64,000 nt of DNA. Origin: Verrucomicrobiia bacterium. Lineage in GTDB: Bacteria; Verrucomicrobiota; Verrucomicrobiia; Opitutales; Cerasicoccaceae. The notes beneath the pieces were generated by a model. That model saw nothing but the letters and a program-made list of their open reading frames with translations, was not told where the DNA came from and did not search any database. The stretch is from contig JAUIAM010000003.1 in assembly GCA_030425485.1 (NCBI GenBank), forward strand, positions 1 to 64,000, read 5' to 3'. The position numbers were made by a program, and so were the translations under genes. Positions 42,522 to 49,782 of this stretch are shown here, piece after piece; the stretch's first letter is position 1; the number at the start of each line of letters is the position of its first letter.

Positions 42522-43430
42522 TTACTCAGCCGGGCCGACGATACGCTTGATGCCAGCGGCGATGGCGGTGACGAAGCCGTAGAGGCATTCGAAGGCGACG
42601 ATTTCCTTGCCCGAGTCGTTGTCGTAGAAACGGCGGTAGCCGAAGGTGATCCCGGTCTCGGGATCGCTGACGGGGCCGGACTCCAGGTAGGACTCGGGCC
42701 GGAGCGGAGCGAGGTAGCGCATGGCGACCGCGAGCCCCGCCGGGTGGGCGGCGAAGCCGACCAAGTCCTCGCCGTTGTCGGGCAGGACGATGGTGTCGTA
42801 AACATCGAAGCCGTAGATGCGCGGGATGCGGGCCTCCATGAGGGACGGCTGGCTCATCTGCATCAGGTAGCTGTGGCTGATCTTGTCGTCGCCCAGGAGC
42901 GCGGTGTAGTAGGAGTCGTCGAGGATGAGCGAACGCTCCGTGGTAGGCATCTTGGCCTGAGCGCAGGCCCCGCGAATCCCCAGCACGCTGGCGGCGTTGA
43001 AAGCCTCGGCGGCGACGGCGGCGATGGCGGGAGCACCGTAGTTGGCCAGGGTGATGACGGAGAAGATGTCCTGCAGCACGTCCTGCGCGAGTTGCTTGGC
43101 CTCGGAACCGGCCAGCCGCTCCAGCTTGATGAAACTCGACTCGGCGGCTTCCTTGTCGGTCAGGTGAAAGGAGCGCACCTTGTGCCGGTTGCACACGACG
43201 GGGATGGTGGTGACCGTGCGGTCGGCGTTCTGCGAGTAGCTGCCCGCGAAGTCTGAACTGACCGGCAGCGCGTTGCCGACGACGGGCACGTTGACGGTCT
43301 TGCCGCGCTCCAGAAACTCCGACGAAAAATCGGTGGAGAACGCGCGGAGGGGCTGTAGGGCGGCGCGGAAGGCTTCCAGAAACGCCTGCGAGATGCGGAT
43401 GTCCTGTAGATTGGTGAGGGTGTTGGCCAT
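42522..43430 (-). CDS. Major capsid protein
   Basis: 302 residues. N-terminal helix 'LTNLQDIRISQAFLEAFRAA', then beta-rich 'VNVPVVGNALPVSSDFAGSY' and 'FHLTDKEAAESSFIKLERLA', and the C-terminal 'GYRRFYDNDSGKEIVAFECL'. It lacks a fused protease and follows the S49 protease and coiled-coil scaffold genes, as expected for an HK97-fold coat protein of the P22/lambda-E kind. A long Arg/Pro-rich frame in another register is an artefact of its GC-rich codons. Confidence 0.85.
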   Translation of the reverse strand: MANTLTNLQDIRISQAFLEAFRAALQPLRAFSTDFSSEFLERGKTVNVPVVGNALPVSSDFAGSYSQNADRTVTTIPVVCNRHKVRSFHLTDKEAAESSFIKLERLAGSEAKQLAQDVLQDIFSVITLANYGAPAIAAVAAEAFNAASVLGIRGACAQAKMPTTERSLILDDSYYTALLGDDKISHSYLMQMSQPSLMEARIPRIYGFDVYDTIVLPDNGEDLVGFAAHPAGLAVAMRYLAPLRPESYLESGPVSDPETGITFGYRRFYDNDSGKEIVAFECLYGFVTAIAAGIKRIVGPAE

Positions 43431-43477
43431 AAAAAGTGTGGTTGGGTGCTATTGGTCGGTGGTGGCATAAAGTGAAC

Positions 43478-43888
43478 TCAGTGCCCGAGGATCTTGTCCT
43501 TGTATTTGCGCCAGAAGGCGGTCTGCTCGGCGGGCGTCTTCTGCGCCTTGAGCTGCTCGGTGAGGTCGCCGGTCTCGGGCGCTCCCTGCGCGGTGACGGG
43601 CTGCGGCTCGACCCCGACGCTGGCGCAAATCTCGGCGGCGCGGGCCTCGGCGGTTTTCGCCTCGGACTGCAAACGCTCGACGGTGGCCTGCGCGTCCTGA
43701 TGCTGCTGACGGGCCTGCTTGAGGTCGCCCTGCAACTGCGTGACCAGCGCCGATTCCTCGGCTTGGGAGGTTTCGGCCTGCGTGACTTGCTCGCGCAGCG
43801 TGGTGACAGTGGCACGTTCGGCTTCGAGCTGGGTTTCCAGCTCCGCGATTCGCGCCTCGGCGGCGGTGAGTTTTTCTTCGAGGGTCAT
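43478..43888 (-). CDS. Coiled-coil scaffold-like protein
   Basis: 136 residues from the ATG at 43888, overlapping the S49 stop (ATGA). Residues 1-85 are one long coiled coil (Ala/Glu/Gln heptads, 'LEEKLTAAEARIAELETQLE'). The C-terminus 'PAEQTAFWRKYKDKILGH' is typical of capsid scaffold or head-protein tails. Position between protease and coat supports a scaffolding role. The upstream extension of the frame is a shadow of the protease gene. Confidence 0.8.
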   Translation of the reverse strand: MTLEEKLTAAEARIAELETQLEAERATVTTLREQVTQAETSQAEESALVTQLQGDLKQARQQHQDAQATVERLQSEAKTAEARAAEICASVGVEPQPVTAQGAPETGDLTEQLKAQKTPAEQTAFWRKYKDKILGH

Positions 43889-44682
43889 GATTGCATGAGG
43901 GTGCTTGTCAACTTGGCGAGCAGCGCGGCGCGGCTGGGAACGATGCCGGTGACGAGGTTCTGCTTCGCGGCCTCCGTCCCGTAAAAGGTTTGGCCCTCCA
44001 GCGATGAGGCCGACACGTAGCGACGCTTGGCACTGACCGCGTCCTTGAACATCCCGTGAATCTGGTTCACGCGTTCCTGCAGGAGCGCCCGCTGGTCGTC
44101 GGTCAGGCTGGTGCCGGGGAAGCCCGCCGCCTTGTAGGTGCCCGCCTTGATCAGGTCCACAAACAGCCCGCGCTGGGCGAAGGCGTCCGAGGCATCGAGC
44201 ACTGCCAGATAAACGCCCACGGAACCCACCGTGGCGCTCTGGGTGCAAAGGAACTCGGTGGCCTGGCTCCCGAGCCAGTAGGCGGCGGAACACGCTTCGC
44301 TCGCGGTAAAGGCATAGGTGGGCTTCGGGAAGGCGGCGATTTGCGCGGCCAGTTCGGGGATGCCGGTCACAGTGCCCCCGGGCGAATCGATATCCAGCAG
44401 CAAGGCGTGGACATCCGGATCGGCGGCGAAGGCATCGAGCGTGGCCGAGAGGTCCCCCGTGTCGGAGGCCCCGAGCAGTTTTTCGATGGGCATTAGCCCC
44501 TGGCCAAGGATACCGCTAATGGGTACAATCCCGATGCCGTTTTCCACCCGGGCCTGCGGGGCCTCGCCAAACAGTTCCTTGATCGTATCGGAGAATCCGC
44601 CACAGCGTTCGACGAAAGCCGTCAGCAGACGCGGTTCGATCAGCAGCGGATCGTGACGAAGGATGGCGTTGGCGAAGGGCAT
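43885..44682 (-). CDS. S49 (SppA/ClpP-like) capsid maturation protease
   Basis: 265 residues. The catalytic Ser is in 'TASEACSAAYWLGS' (Ser132), the general-base Lys in 'FVDLIKAGTYKAAGFPG' (Lys179 or Lys184), and the oxyanion strand 'LLLDIDSPGGTVTG' precedes them. This is the S49 protease C type found between portal and scaffold in lambdoid phages, which cuts the scaffold. Its start codon lies right after a 8-bp hairpin (44682-44700) that could hinder ribosome access. Confidence 0.92.
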   Translation of the reverse strand: MPFANAILRHDPLLIEPRLLTAFVERCGGFSDTIKELFGEAPQARVENGIGIVPISGILGQGLMPIEKLLGASDTGDLSATLDAFAADPDVHALLLDIDSPGGTVTGIPELAAQIAAFPKPTYAFTASEACSAAYWLGSQATEFLCTQSATVGSVGVYLAVLDASDAFAQRGLFVDLIKAGTYKAAGFPGTSLTDDQRALLQERVNQIHGMFKDAVSAKRRYVSASSLEGQTFYGTEAAKQNLVTGIVPSRAALLAKLTSTLMQS

Positions 44683-44756
44683 GAAGCTGAGGCAGCTTCA
44701 CCCCATGTGGTCGTGCGGCTAGCGCACGCCCAAGCGGTGAGGCACTGCGGGTTGGT
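44682..44756. repeat. REP-like palindromic element 2
   Basis: The arms TGAAGCTG (44682-44689) and CAGCTTCA (44693-44700) form a hairpin, a second arm pair GTGCG/CGCAC lies at ~44713-44727, and GGCACTGCG lies at ~44741-44749. The order is the mirror image of the element at 31741-31816. It fills the whole portal-protease gap. Confidence 0.65.
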
Positions 44757-46178
44757 TTATTCCTCCGTATCTTTGTCAACCTGCCGCTCGGTTTGGGCCA
44801 CCATCTGCGTGCCGCTCGGTTTCCAGAGCATGCTCACGGGCACGCCATACTTCTCGGCGGCGTCCATGATAGCCTTGGCGTCCTGCGCCCGGCGCTCCAG
44901 TTCCTCGCGGAAGTCCATGCCCAGTTCGGAGTAATGATCGGAAAGGGTTTTGAGCCCGGTCTCCACATCGGCCCGGTTCTGCTGGGCCTCGCGTCCGGCA
45001 TCGACCGTCACCCGGCGCGGGCACACCCAGCCTACACGGTTCCAGTTCTTGGCAGTGGCGAGTTCGCCCCGGTCAATGGCGTCCCCGATGACGTAGCCCC
45101 AGGTCGGGCGCAGCAACCGCTGGATCAGAATCATCTGGCGGTAGCTGAAACGCCGGTCGGCCTTGGCCACGATCAGTCGCACGCCTGCACCACCGATCTT
45201 CCCGGCATCGAGCACAAACTCGTAGGGCAGCATCCCGGCTGCTGAATCACGCTTCAAATGCTCAAGAAACCCGGTGAAGACGGGGCTGGGACGGTTGGAC
45301 TGGAAACTCTCCAGCGACTCGCCGGGTTGCAGGGAAACGATCTTGCCGCCCACGATCCGTTGCAGGCTGACCGGATCGCTCGGGGGAGGGGCATCCTCCA
45401 CGCCTGTATCGACCGAGAAGTCGGAAAGCTCCTCCAGCCCGCCGTTCTCACGTTTGAGGATGCGGGCGATGTCGGCATTGTCCTTCACCGCGTGCTTCTC
45501 CAGCGCGAGCATTTCCATCTCGTCGAGGATGTGGTTGATCGAGTGCTGCAAGGTCGGGGGCTGGCGCACCCCGCTGGCCGACTCCGGCTCGAAGATATGC
45601 ATGACGGCGTGGGCCGGGATGTCGCGGGTGGTGTTGTCATCGAGAATCAGCCGGTAGGCAACGGGAGCCCCGTAGGCATCGAGCCGGATGCCATCGGCAG
45701 TTTCCGAGGAGGCAAATCCTTCCCCGATGCGGTGCGCCTCGATCAGTTGCAGGCGCGGACGCCCGAAGCGGTCACGAACTTTGATACAGAAGTATTCGCC
45801 ATCGACGTCGAGCCCCCGGCAGACCAGGTGCTGGCACTCCTCGAAGCTGAAGCGCTGGGTGATCTCGGCCCGCTTGGCCCAGCGCGAGAAATAATCTTCG
45901 GCGTCTTTATTCCACTCCAGATCATCGGTCAGGGCCTGCGGCTGGATGCCGTCGCCCGTGGAGTAGATCGCCATGTCCGCCACCATCTCCCGGGCAAAGC
46001 CCGAGTTCTTGTTCAGATAGCGGGAGCGGCGCACCAGTTCGCGCCGGGTATGGCTGCTCAGTTCCTTCTTCGCATCCGTGGGTGCAGCCCCCGGCACCTG
46101 GCTGCGCCGCCGCGAGGCGTTGGCGTTTTCATAGGAACTGGAACCAAAGAGGCGACCGAGACGTTCGAGGAGCTTCAC
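44757..46178 (-). CDS. Portal protein, lambda family
   Basis: 473 residues from a GTG at 46178, 13 bases after GTTGACA. N-terminal 'SRYLNKNSGFAREMVADMAI' and the 'SFEECQHLVCRGLDVDGEYF' / 'LQLIEAHRIGEGFASSETAD' segments are those of the lambda-B-type portal (Phage_portal_2). The C-terminus is helical with a Gln-rich tail. It forms the dodecameric DNA gate of the head. The start overlaps the stop of the small gene upstream. Long plus-strand frames here are shadows. Confidence 0.92.
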   Translation of the reverse strand: MKLLERLGRLFGSSSYENANASRRRSQVPGAAPTDAKKELSSHTRRELVRRSRYLNKNSGFAREMVADMAIYSTGDGIQPQALTDDLEWNKDAEDYFSRWAKRAEITQRFSFEECQHLVCRGLDVDGEYFCIKVRDRFGRPRLQLIEAHRIGEGFASSETADGIRLDAYGAPVAYRLILDDNTTRDIPAHAVMHIFEPESASGVRQPPTLQHSINHILDEMEMLALEKHAVKDNADIARILKRENGGLEELSDFSVDTGVEDAPPPSDPVSLQRIVGGKIVSLQPGESLESFQSNRPSPVFTGFLEHLKRDSAAGMLPYEFVLDAGKIGGAGVRLIVAKADRRFSYRQMILIQRLLRPTWGYVIGDAIDRGELATAKNWNRVGWVCPRRVTVDAGREAQQNRADVETGLKTLSDHYSELGMDFREELERRAQDAKAIMDAAEKYGVPVSMLWKPSGTQMVAQTERQVDKDTEE

Positions 46179-46426
46179 AGCTCCAGCTTGCTGTCAACAT
46201 ACGAGGCTTCCATCCGTACCGTGGGCGGGTACTTCGCGGGGTCGAGCTTTTGCAGAGCACGCTGGCAGGCGGCGATCACGGCGTGAATCTCATTAATGCG
46301 CCGCTTGGTCACGCTGGACCCGTTGTCCGCGTAGGCCGATAGCGTCTTCTTCAGTTCAGCCTTCTGGATGGCGAGGATTTCCTCGACCTCGGCGGCAGTG
46401 AAGCCTATGGAGTAATCAACTAGCAC
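46175..46426 (-). CDS. Small head protein, gpW/DUF6148-like
   Basis: 83 residues, helical: 'FTAAEVEEILAIQKAELKKT' and 'INEIHAVIAACQRALQKLDP'. Small proteins of this size between terminase and portal are head-completion (gpW) or DUF6148 proteins. The GTTGACA element lies within its last codons (YVDS), 13 bases ahead of the portal start. Confidence 0.75.
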   Translation of the reverse strand: MLVDYSIGFTAAEVEEILAIQKAELKKTLSAYADNGSSVTKRRINEIHAVIAACQRALQKLDPAKYPPTVRMEASYVDSKLEL

Positions 46427-46443
46427 TTACTTTACCTTTTACT

Positions 46444-46983
46444 ATGAAAACGAGGGTACCAAAGAAAATTGAGCCCCATGTAAGACAATTCTGTGGATCT
46501 ATTGTCAAAGGTGGCCTTCCAGCATTCGTCGATGTCAAAACAGAAGAGTGGCCGCATTTATTGGATTGCTACCAAGTAGTAGACTCCAAGGTAAGGAAGG
46601 AAGGTGGAAAGAAAATTCATGGATGGGCAATATGGGAATGGCCTCGCGTTATGATTGACGCAGAATTTCATTGTGTCTGGGAGTCACCAGACGGAAAACT
46701 CGTCGACATATCTCCTCGGCAGTTTGCATTTAAAAAGATACTTTTCTTGAGGGACCCAAATTATGAATACGAAGGCTTCCAAGTTGATAATCGTCGCCAG
46801 CCCCTAAGGAAGGACCCCTTGATTGAGTCTTTCATCAACATTCACAATCAGATATTCGAAGAGCAAAATAGAGGTTCACTCAAGTTTAAGCATGGAGCAA
46901 TACCGGTTACCCCGAAGCTTGAAATGCTTATGCATAGTGCAGTCACTATTCAAAACCAACTCGTGAAACGATACGGGGCATAG
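46444..46983 (+). CDS. Cargo (moron) protein, unrecognised
   Basis: 179 residues, plus strand, A+T-rich compared with flanks. It contains 'KKIHGWAIWEWPRVMIDAEF' and 'CVWESPDGKLVDISPRQF', a pattern I associate with small cytoplasmic proteins of unknown function scattered through bacteria. There is no membrane segment. It is placed between the methyltransferase and the portal region, against the phage transcription direction, so it is probably expressed from its own promoter in the lysogen. Confidence 0.75.
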   Translation: MKTRVPKKIEPHVRQFCGSIVKGGLPAFVDVKTEEWPHLLDCYQVVDSKVRKEGGKKIHGWAIWEWPRVMIDAEFHCVWESPDGKLVDISPRQFAFKKILFLRDPNYEYEGFQVDNRRQPLRKDPLIESFINIHNQIFEEQNRGSLKFKHGAIPVTPKLEMLMHSAVTIQNQLVKRYGA

Positions 46984-46988
46984 AGTAG

Positions 46989-48302
46989 TTATTCTTCAAT
47001 TTGACTCCTATTGAAAAAGCCCTGCTCAGTCACGTCTTCACCGTTGCGTATAATTCGGCGACCTTCCCCGAGAGCGAGGTAGCGGCTCACGATGACATCG
47101 CAATAGGCCGGACTGATCTCCATACCATAGACGTGCCGCCCGAGTTGCTCCCCGGCGATCAACTGGCTGCCGGACCCGCTGAAGGGCTCATAGCAGAGTT
47201 CACCCCGCAGGGTGTGCTGACGCATGGGGATGGCGAAGCATTCCAGCGGCTTGGGAGTGGGATGATCAGGGCGCTCATCGTTGTTGAGCCCTTCGATGTC
47301 CCATACCGAGCGCAGGTATTCCTTGTCGGCGCGGGGCGGCTTCTGGCCTTTTACCCAGCCAAAGAAGCAGGGCTCGTGAGCCCACAGGTACCATGAGCGG
47401 GTGAGGATCGGGCGGTTGGGCTTGTGCCAGATAATCTGCTGGTGGACGAACGCGCCGTTCTTTTCCCAGGCCTGTTCAACCATCATTTGGCGGCGACTGG
47501 CGTGCCAGCAGTACCAGGCGGCATGGGGTTCGATGGCGTGCTCGATAGCAACCTTTATGAAACGGTCATAGAGGTCGTTGTTGCGCTCAAGGTCGGCCTC
47601 ATCCCACGTGGGACCATAGGTTTCCGACCAGTCGGTATTGGTTTTCGGACGGGTGCCGGGGTGATTGGTGCCGTCGTAGCCCACCAAGTAAGGCGGGTCG
47701 GTGGCGAAGAGGATGGCGCGTTCGCCATTCATGAGGAGCTTCACCTGCTCGGGGTCGGTCGAATCGCCGCAGAGCAGGCGGTGAGGGCCGAGTTCATAGA
47801 GGTCGCCGGGCTGCGTGACAGGATCGACCGGCGGCGTAGGGATAGTGTTCGTATCGTCTTCCGTGGTCTCCAACCGGTCGAGGATGTCGTCGAGGGAATC
47901 CTCGTCGAAGCCGGTCAGGTCCAAATCGATCTGGCCATCGAGTTCCTTGAGCAATGCCTTGAGGGCGTCGTCATCGGTCTCGGCCAGTTCCGCAATGCGG
48001 TTGTCCGCGATCATGTCAGCCCATTCCGCCGCTTCGGACTCGTAGTCCTGATAGTCCACGGGCACGCGGAGCATCTGCAATAACCGCGCTGCCGCCAGTC
48101 GCCCATGCCCCTTCGTGATGAAGCCCGAGCGCTTCGAAACAACCACTGGATTACGGAAGCCCTGTGACCGGATGATCTTCGCCAAGAGCGCGATCTGCGC
48201 CTCGGGGTGCTGGTTCGGATTGCGGGGGTTTTCGACGAGCTTATCGATATCGACCAACTCGGTGTGGGCGCAGTATATGGCAACGGCAGGCGTATCGCTC
48301 AT
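46989..48302 (-). CDS. ParB-like nuclease/DNA adenine- or cytosine-N4 methyltransferase fusion
   Basis: 437 residues from the ATG at 48302, 14 bases after GTTGACA and without a Shine-Dalgarno sequence. Residues ~12-110 are a ParB-N domain ('GHGRLAAARLLQMLRVPVDY'). From ~165 follows an amino-methyltransferase with the catalytic D-P-P-Y (202-205) and a C-terminal SAM motif 'YEPFSGSGSQLIAGEQLGRH', the beta-type order. Phages commonly use such fusions to modify their own DNA against host restriction. No cognate endonuclease is present. Target sequence unknown. Confidence 0.92.
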   Translation of the reverse strand: MSDTPAVAIYCAHTELVDIDKLVENPRNPNQHPEAQIALLAKIIRSQGFRNPVVVSKRSGFITKGHGRLAAARLLQMLRVPVDYQDYESEAAEWADMIADNRIAELAETDDDALKALLKELDGQIDLDLTGFDEDSLDDILDRLETTEDDTNTIPTPPVDPVTQPGDLYELGPHRLLCGDSTDPEQVKLLMNGERAILFATDPPYLVGYDGTNHPGTRPKTNTDWSETYGPTWDEADLERNNDLYDRFIKVAIEHAIEPHAAWYCWHASRRQMMVEQAWEKNGAFVHQQIIWHKPNRPILTRSWYLWAHEPCFFGWVKGQKPPRADKEYLRSVWDIEGLNNDERPDHPTPKPLECFAIPMRQHTLRGELCYEPFSGSGSQLIAGEQLGRHVYGMEISPAYCDVIVSRYLALGEGRRIIRNGEDVTEQGFFNRSQIEE

Positions 48303-48327
48303 GCCGTTGCTGGTGATGTCAACAAGC

Positions 48328-48606
48328 CTAAGACTGAATCTCGTGTTCTATCATGTCCGTCGGCTCGTTTTCACTTTCCCATGCTCTGACAAAATACGTT
48401 TTCTCGTCATTAGTGGGTTGAGTCTTCCACGTAACGGTAAGGAGCCCTTTATGATCATGCAACTCAGCCACCTTTGAGGAAAAATCGCGATTGCCGACAA
48501 GATCAGCAATCGCCCTTGCATAGCCAAAAACTTCGTGGAGCCTGCTAATCCGTGAAGGCTCCTCGTCTTGGCGATTGGCCGAAAATATAGGGGAATCGAT
48601 TGGCAT
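48328..48606 (-). CDS. Small cargo protein, unrecognised
   Basis: 92 residues on the phage strand, A+T-rich, ending 5 bases before the GTTGACA element of the methyltransferase gene. The sequence is acidic, with 'LLTVTWKTQPTNDEKTYFVR' near the end suggesting a beta sheet. I prefer this frame over the overlapping 48351-48644 frame because it is balanced in amino-acid composition. No family recognised. Confidence 0.6.
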   Translation of the reverse strand: MPIDSPIFSANRQDEEPSRISRLHEVFGYARAIADLVGNRDFSSKVAELHDHKGLLTVTWKTQPTNDEKTYFVRAWESENEPTDMIEHEIQS

Positions 48607-48630
48607 ATGTTGATCAATTTGTCGCTAGAC

Positions 48631-49095
48631 CTATCTGGTTTCAATATCTTTGTCGGTTAGTTCCTCGAGTTGCTCCGGCGTGAGCGGAGCGGGCTGGCCG
48701 TGGCGCTGCCATGTGTGTTCGTTGCGCCCGAAGCCCAACTGGACACTGACGCTGGCCTTGGGCATTTCGATGCCGTGGCGCTTGAGGATGGCGTCGGCCT
48801 CGGGGTATTTGACCCCGGCCTGTCCGAGGGTTTTCAGGATCGCGCAGGCCGAGAAGCCGAGGATCTTCGGGTGGACGGAACCGCCGTCACTTTTGCGTTC
48901 ACGCTTCGGGGCGAGCGGTTTGCGCTGGTCAATAATGAAGGCAGCGTGCGCCTTGGCGGCGTCCGCGTCGGTAAAAGTCCCGCGCATCTTGCCGGACTCG
49001 CGCAACTGCTGGCGTCCGTTTTTGCAGGGGATGATGCTGAAGTCCCCGCTGACGAGCACTTCGCGTTTGTTGATGGTTTTCGTGGTCCAGTTCAT
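48631..49095 (-). CDS. Unrecognised phage protein
   Basis: 154 residues. 'KREVLVSGDFSIIPCKNGRQ' at the start, a Lys/Arg linker near 65-72, then helical 'ILGFSACAILKTLGQAGVKY' with a helix-turn-helix-like 'YPEADAILKRHGIEMPKASV'. It may bind DNA. It sits in the block between TerL and methyltransferase with two other small genes. No family recognised. Confidence 0.7.
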   Translation of the reverse strand: MNWTTKTINKREVLVSGDFSIIPCKNGRQQLRESGKMRGTFTDADAAKAHAAFIIDQRKPLAPKRERKSDGGSVHPKILGFSACAILKTLGQAGVKYPEADAILKRHGIEMPKASVSVQLGFGRNEHTWQRHGQPAPLTPEQLEELTDKDIETR

Positions 49096-49125
49096 GATCT
49101 TGATTGATGTTGATGGTTGATGGTC

Positions 49126-49482
49126 TCAGGCGATGTCGTCGTCTTCGAAAAGTTCGGTGTCGAAGCCCTGCCGGGCGAGTTCTGCGAATTCCTGCGCGAC
49201 CCACTTTTCGCCCGAAGCCTGCTGGATGCGGCTTTTGAGCGAACCGTCGTAGAAGCTGGTGGAGTCGGCAAAGTGGCGTCCCCAGCGGCTGCGCAGGAAG
49301 TTACGGATGGCGATGTCGGTCGGCTGCCAAGGAGCGCTGCGGAAAATTTCAAAGGCGTCGTTCCAGGCTTCGATGCTTTCCCGCAATCCGAGGCGTTCGT
49401 TCATGTCGAGGGTGCCGAAGAAGCCCCAGCTGTCATCGGTCGGGGCGGCGGCGTAGTTGGTGCTGTTCATGGTCGTATTCAT
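49126..49482 (-). CDS. Unrecognised phage protein
   Basis: 118 residues, acidic at the C-terminus (FEDDDIA). 'WGFFGTLDMNERLGLRESIE' opens the helical core, and 'FLRSRWGRHFADSTSFYDGS' and 'KWVAQEFAELARQGFDTELF' follow. No motif identified. It lies between two small genes of the same strand in what looks like a short accessory unit upstream of the methyltransferase. Confidence 0.7.
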   Translation of the reverse strand: MNTTMNSTNYAAAPTDDSWGFFGTLDMNERLGLRESIEAWNDAFEIFRSAPWQPTDIAIRNFLRSRWGRHFADSTSFYDGSLKSRIQQASGEKWVAQEFAELARQGFDTELFEDDDIA

Positions 49483-49491
49483 CGCTTGGGA

Positions 49492-49707
49492 TTAAAGGTG
49501 CTTTCCGAGATGGTTGAGGGCTTCGAAGGCGCGGCTCAGGTTGCGGATGGCTTCCTGTTCCTGCGGGCCAAGGTGGCTGGCGCTGTCGACCAGGCTCAAA
49601 ATCCCTTCGCCCGTTTTGTAGTAGGCGTCGCGTATTTCGATCAGCGCTTCGGCGGGCAGGGCGTGGAGGGCTTCGCGGGTCATGGGGGTGTTCGAATTCT
49701 GCTTCAT
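49492..49707 (-). CDS. Small helical phage protein
   Basis: 71 residues from the ATG at 49707, which has GGAGA five bases upstream and is preferred to the ATG at 49746. Helical: 'TREALHALPAEALIEIRDAY' and 'QEQEAIRNLSRAFEALNHLG'. No family recognised. It ends 10 bases before the start of the next gene. Confidence 0.7.
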   Translation of the reverse strand: MKQNSNTPMTREALHALPAEALIEIRDAYYKTGEGILSLVDSASHLGPQEQEAIRNLSRAFEALNHLGKHL

Positions 49708-49782
49708 CTTGTTCTCCAATGGTTTGTGGTTTCTGAACGCATACACGCTCTGATAGCAGAAGCTATCAAGGCTATTACTCGT

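Noticed and set aside
42526-43815. Minus-strand frame of 429 Arg/Pro-rich codons
   Set aside because: Out of register with the capsid and scaffold genes; its composition is typical of a frame-shifted GC-rich gene.
45258-46286. Plus-strand frame of 342 codons
   Set aside because: Antisense to the portal gene.
48351-48644. Minus-strand frame of 97 codons
   Set aside because: It overlaps 48328-48606 in another register and has a less protein-like composition.
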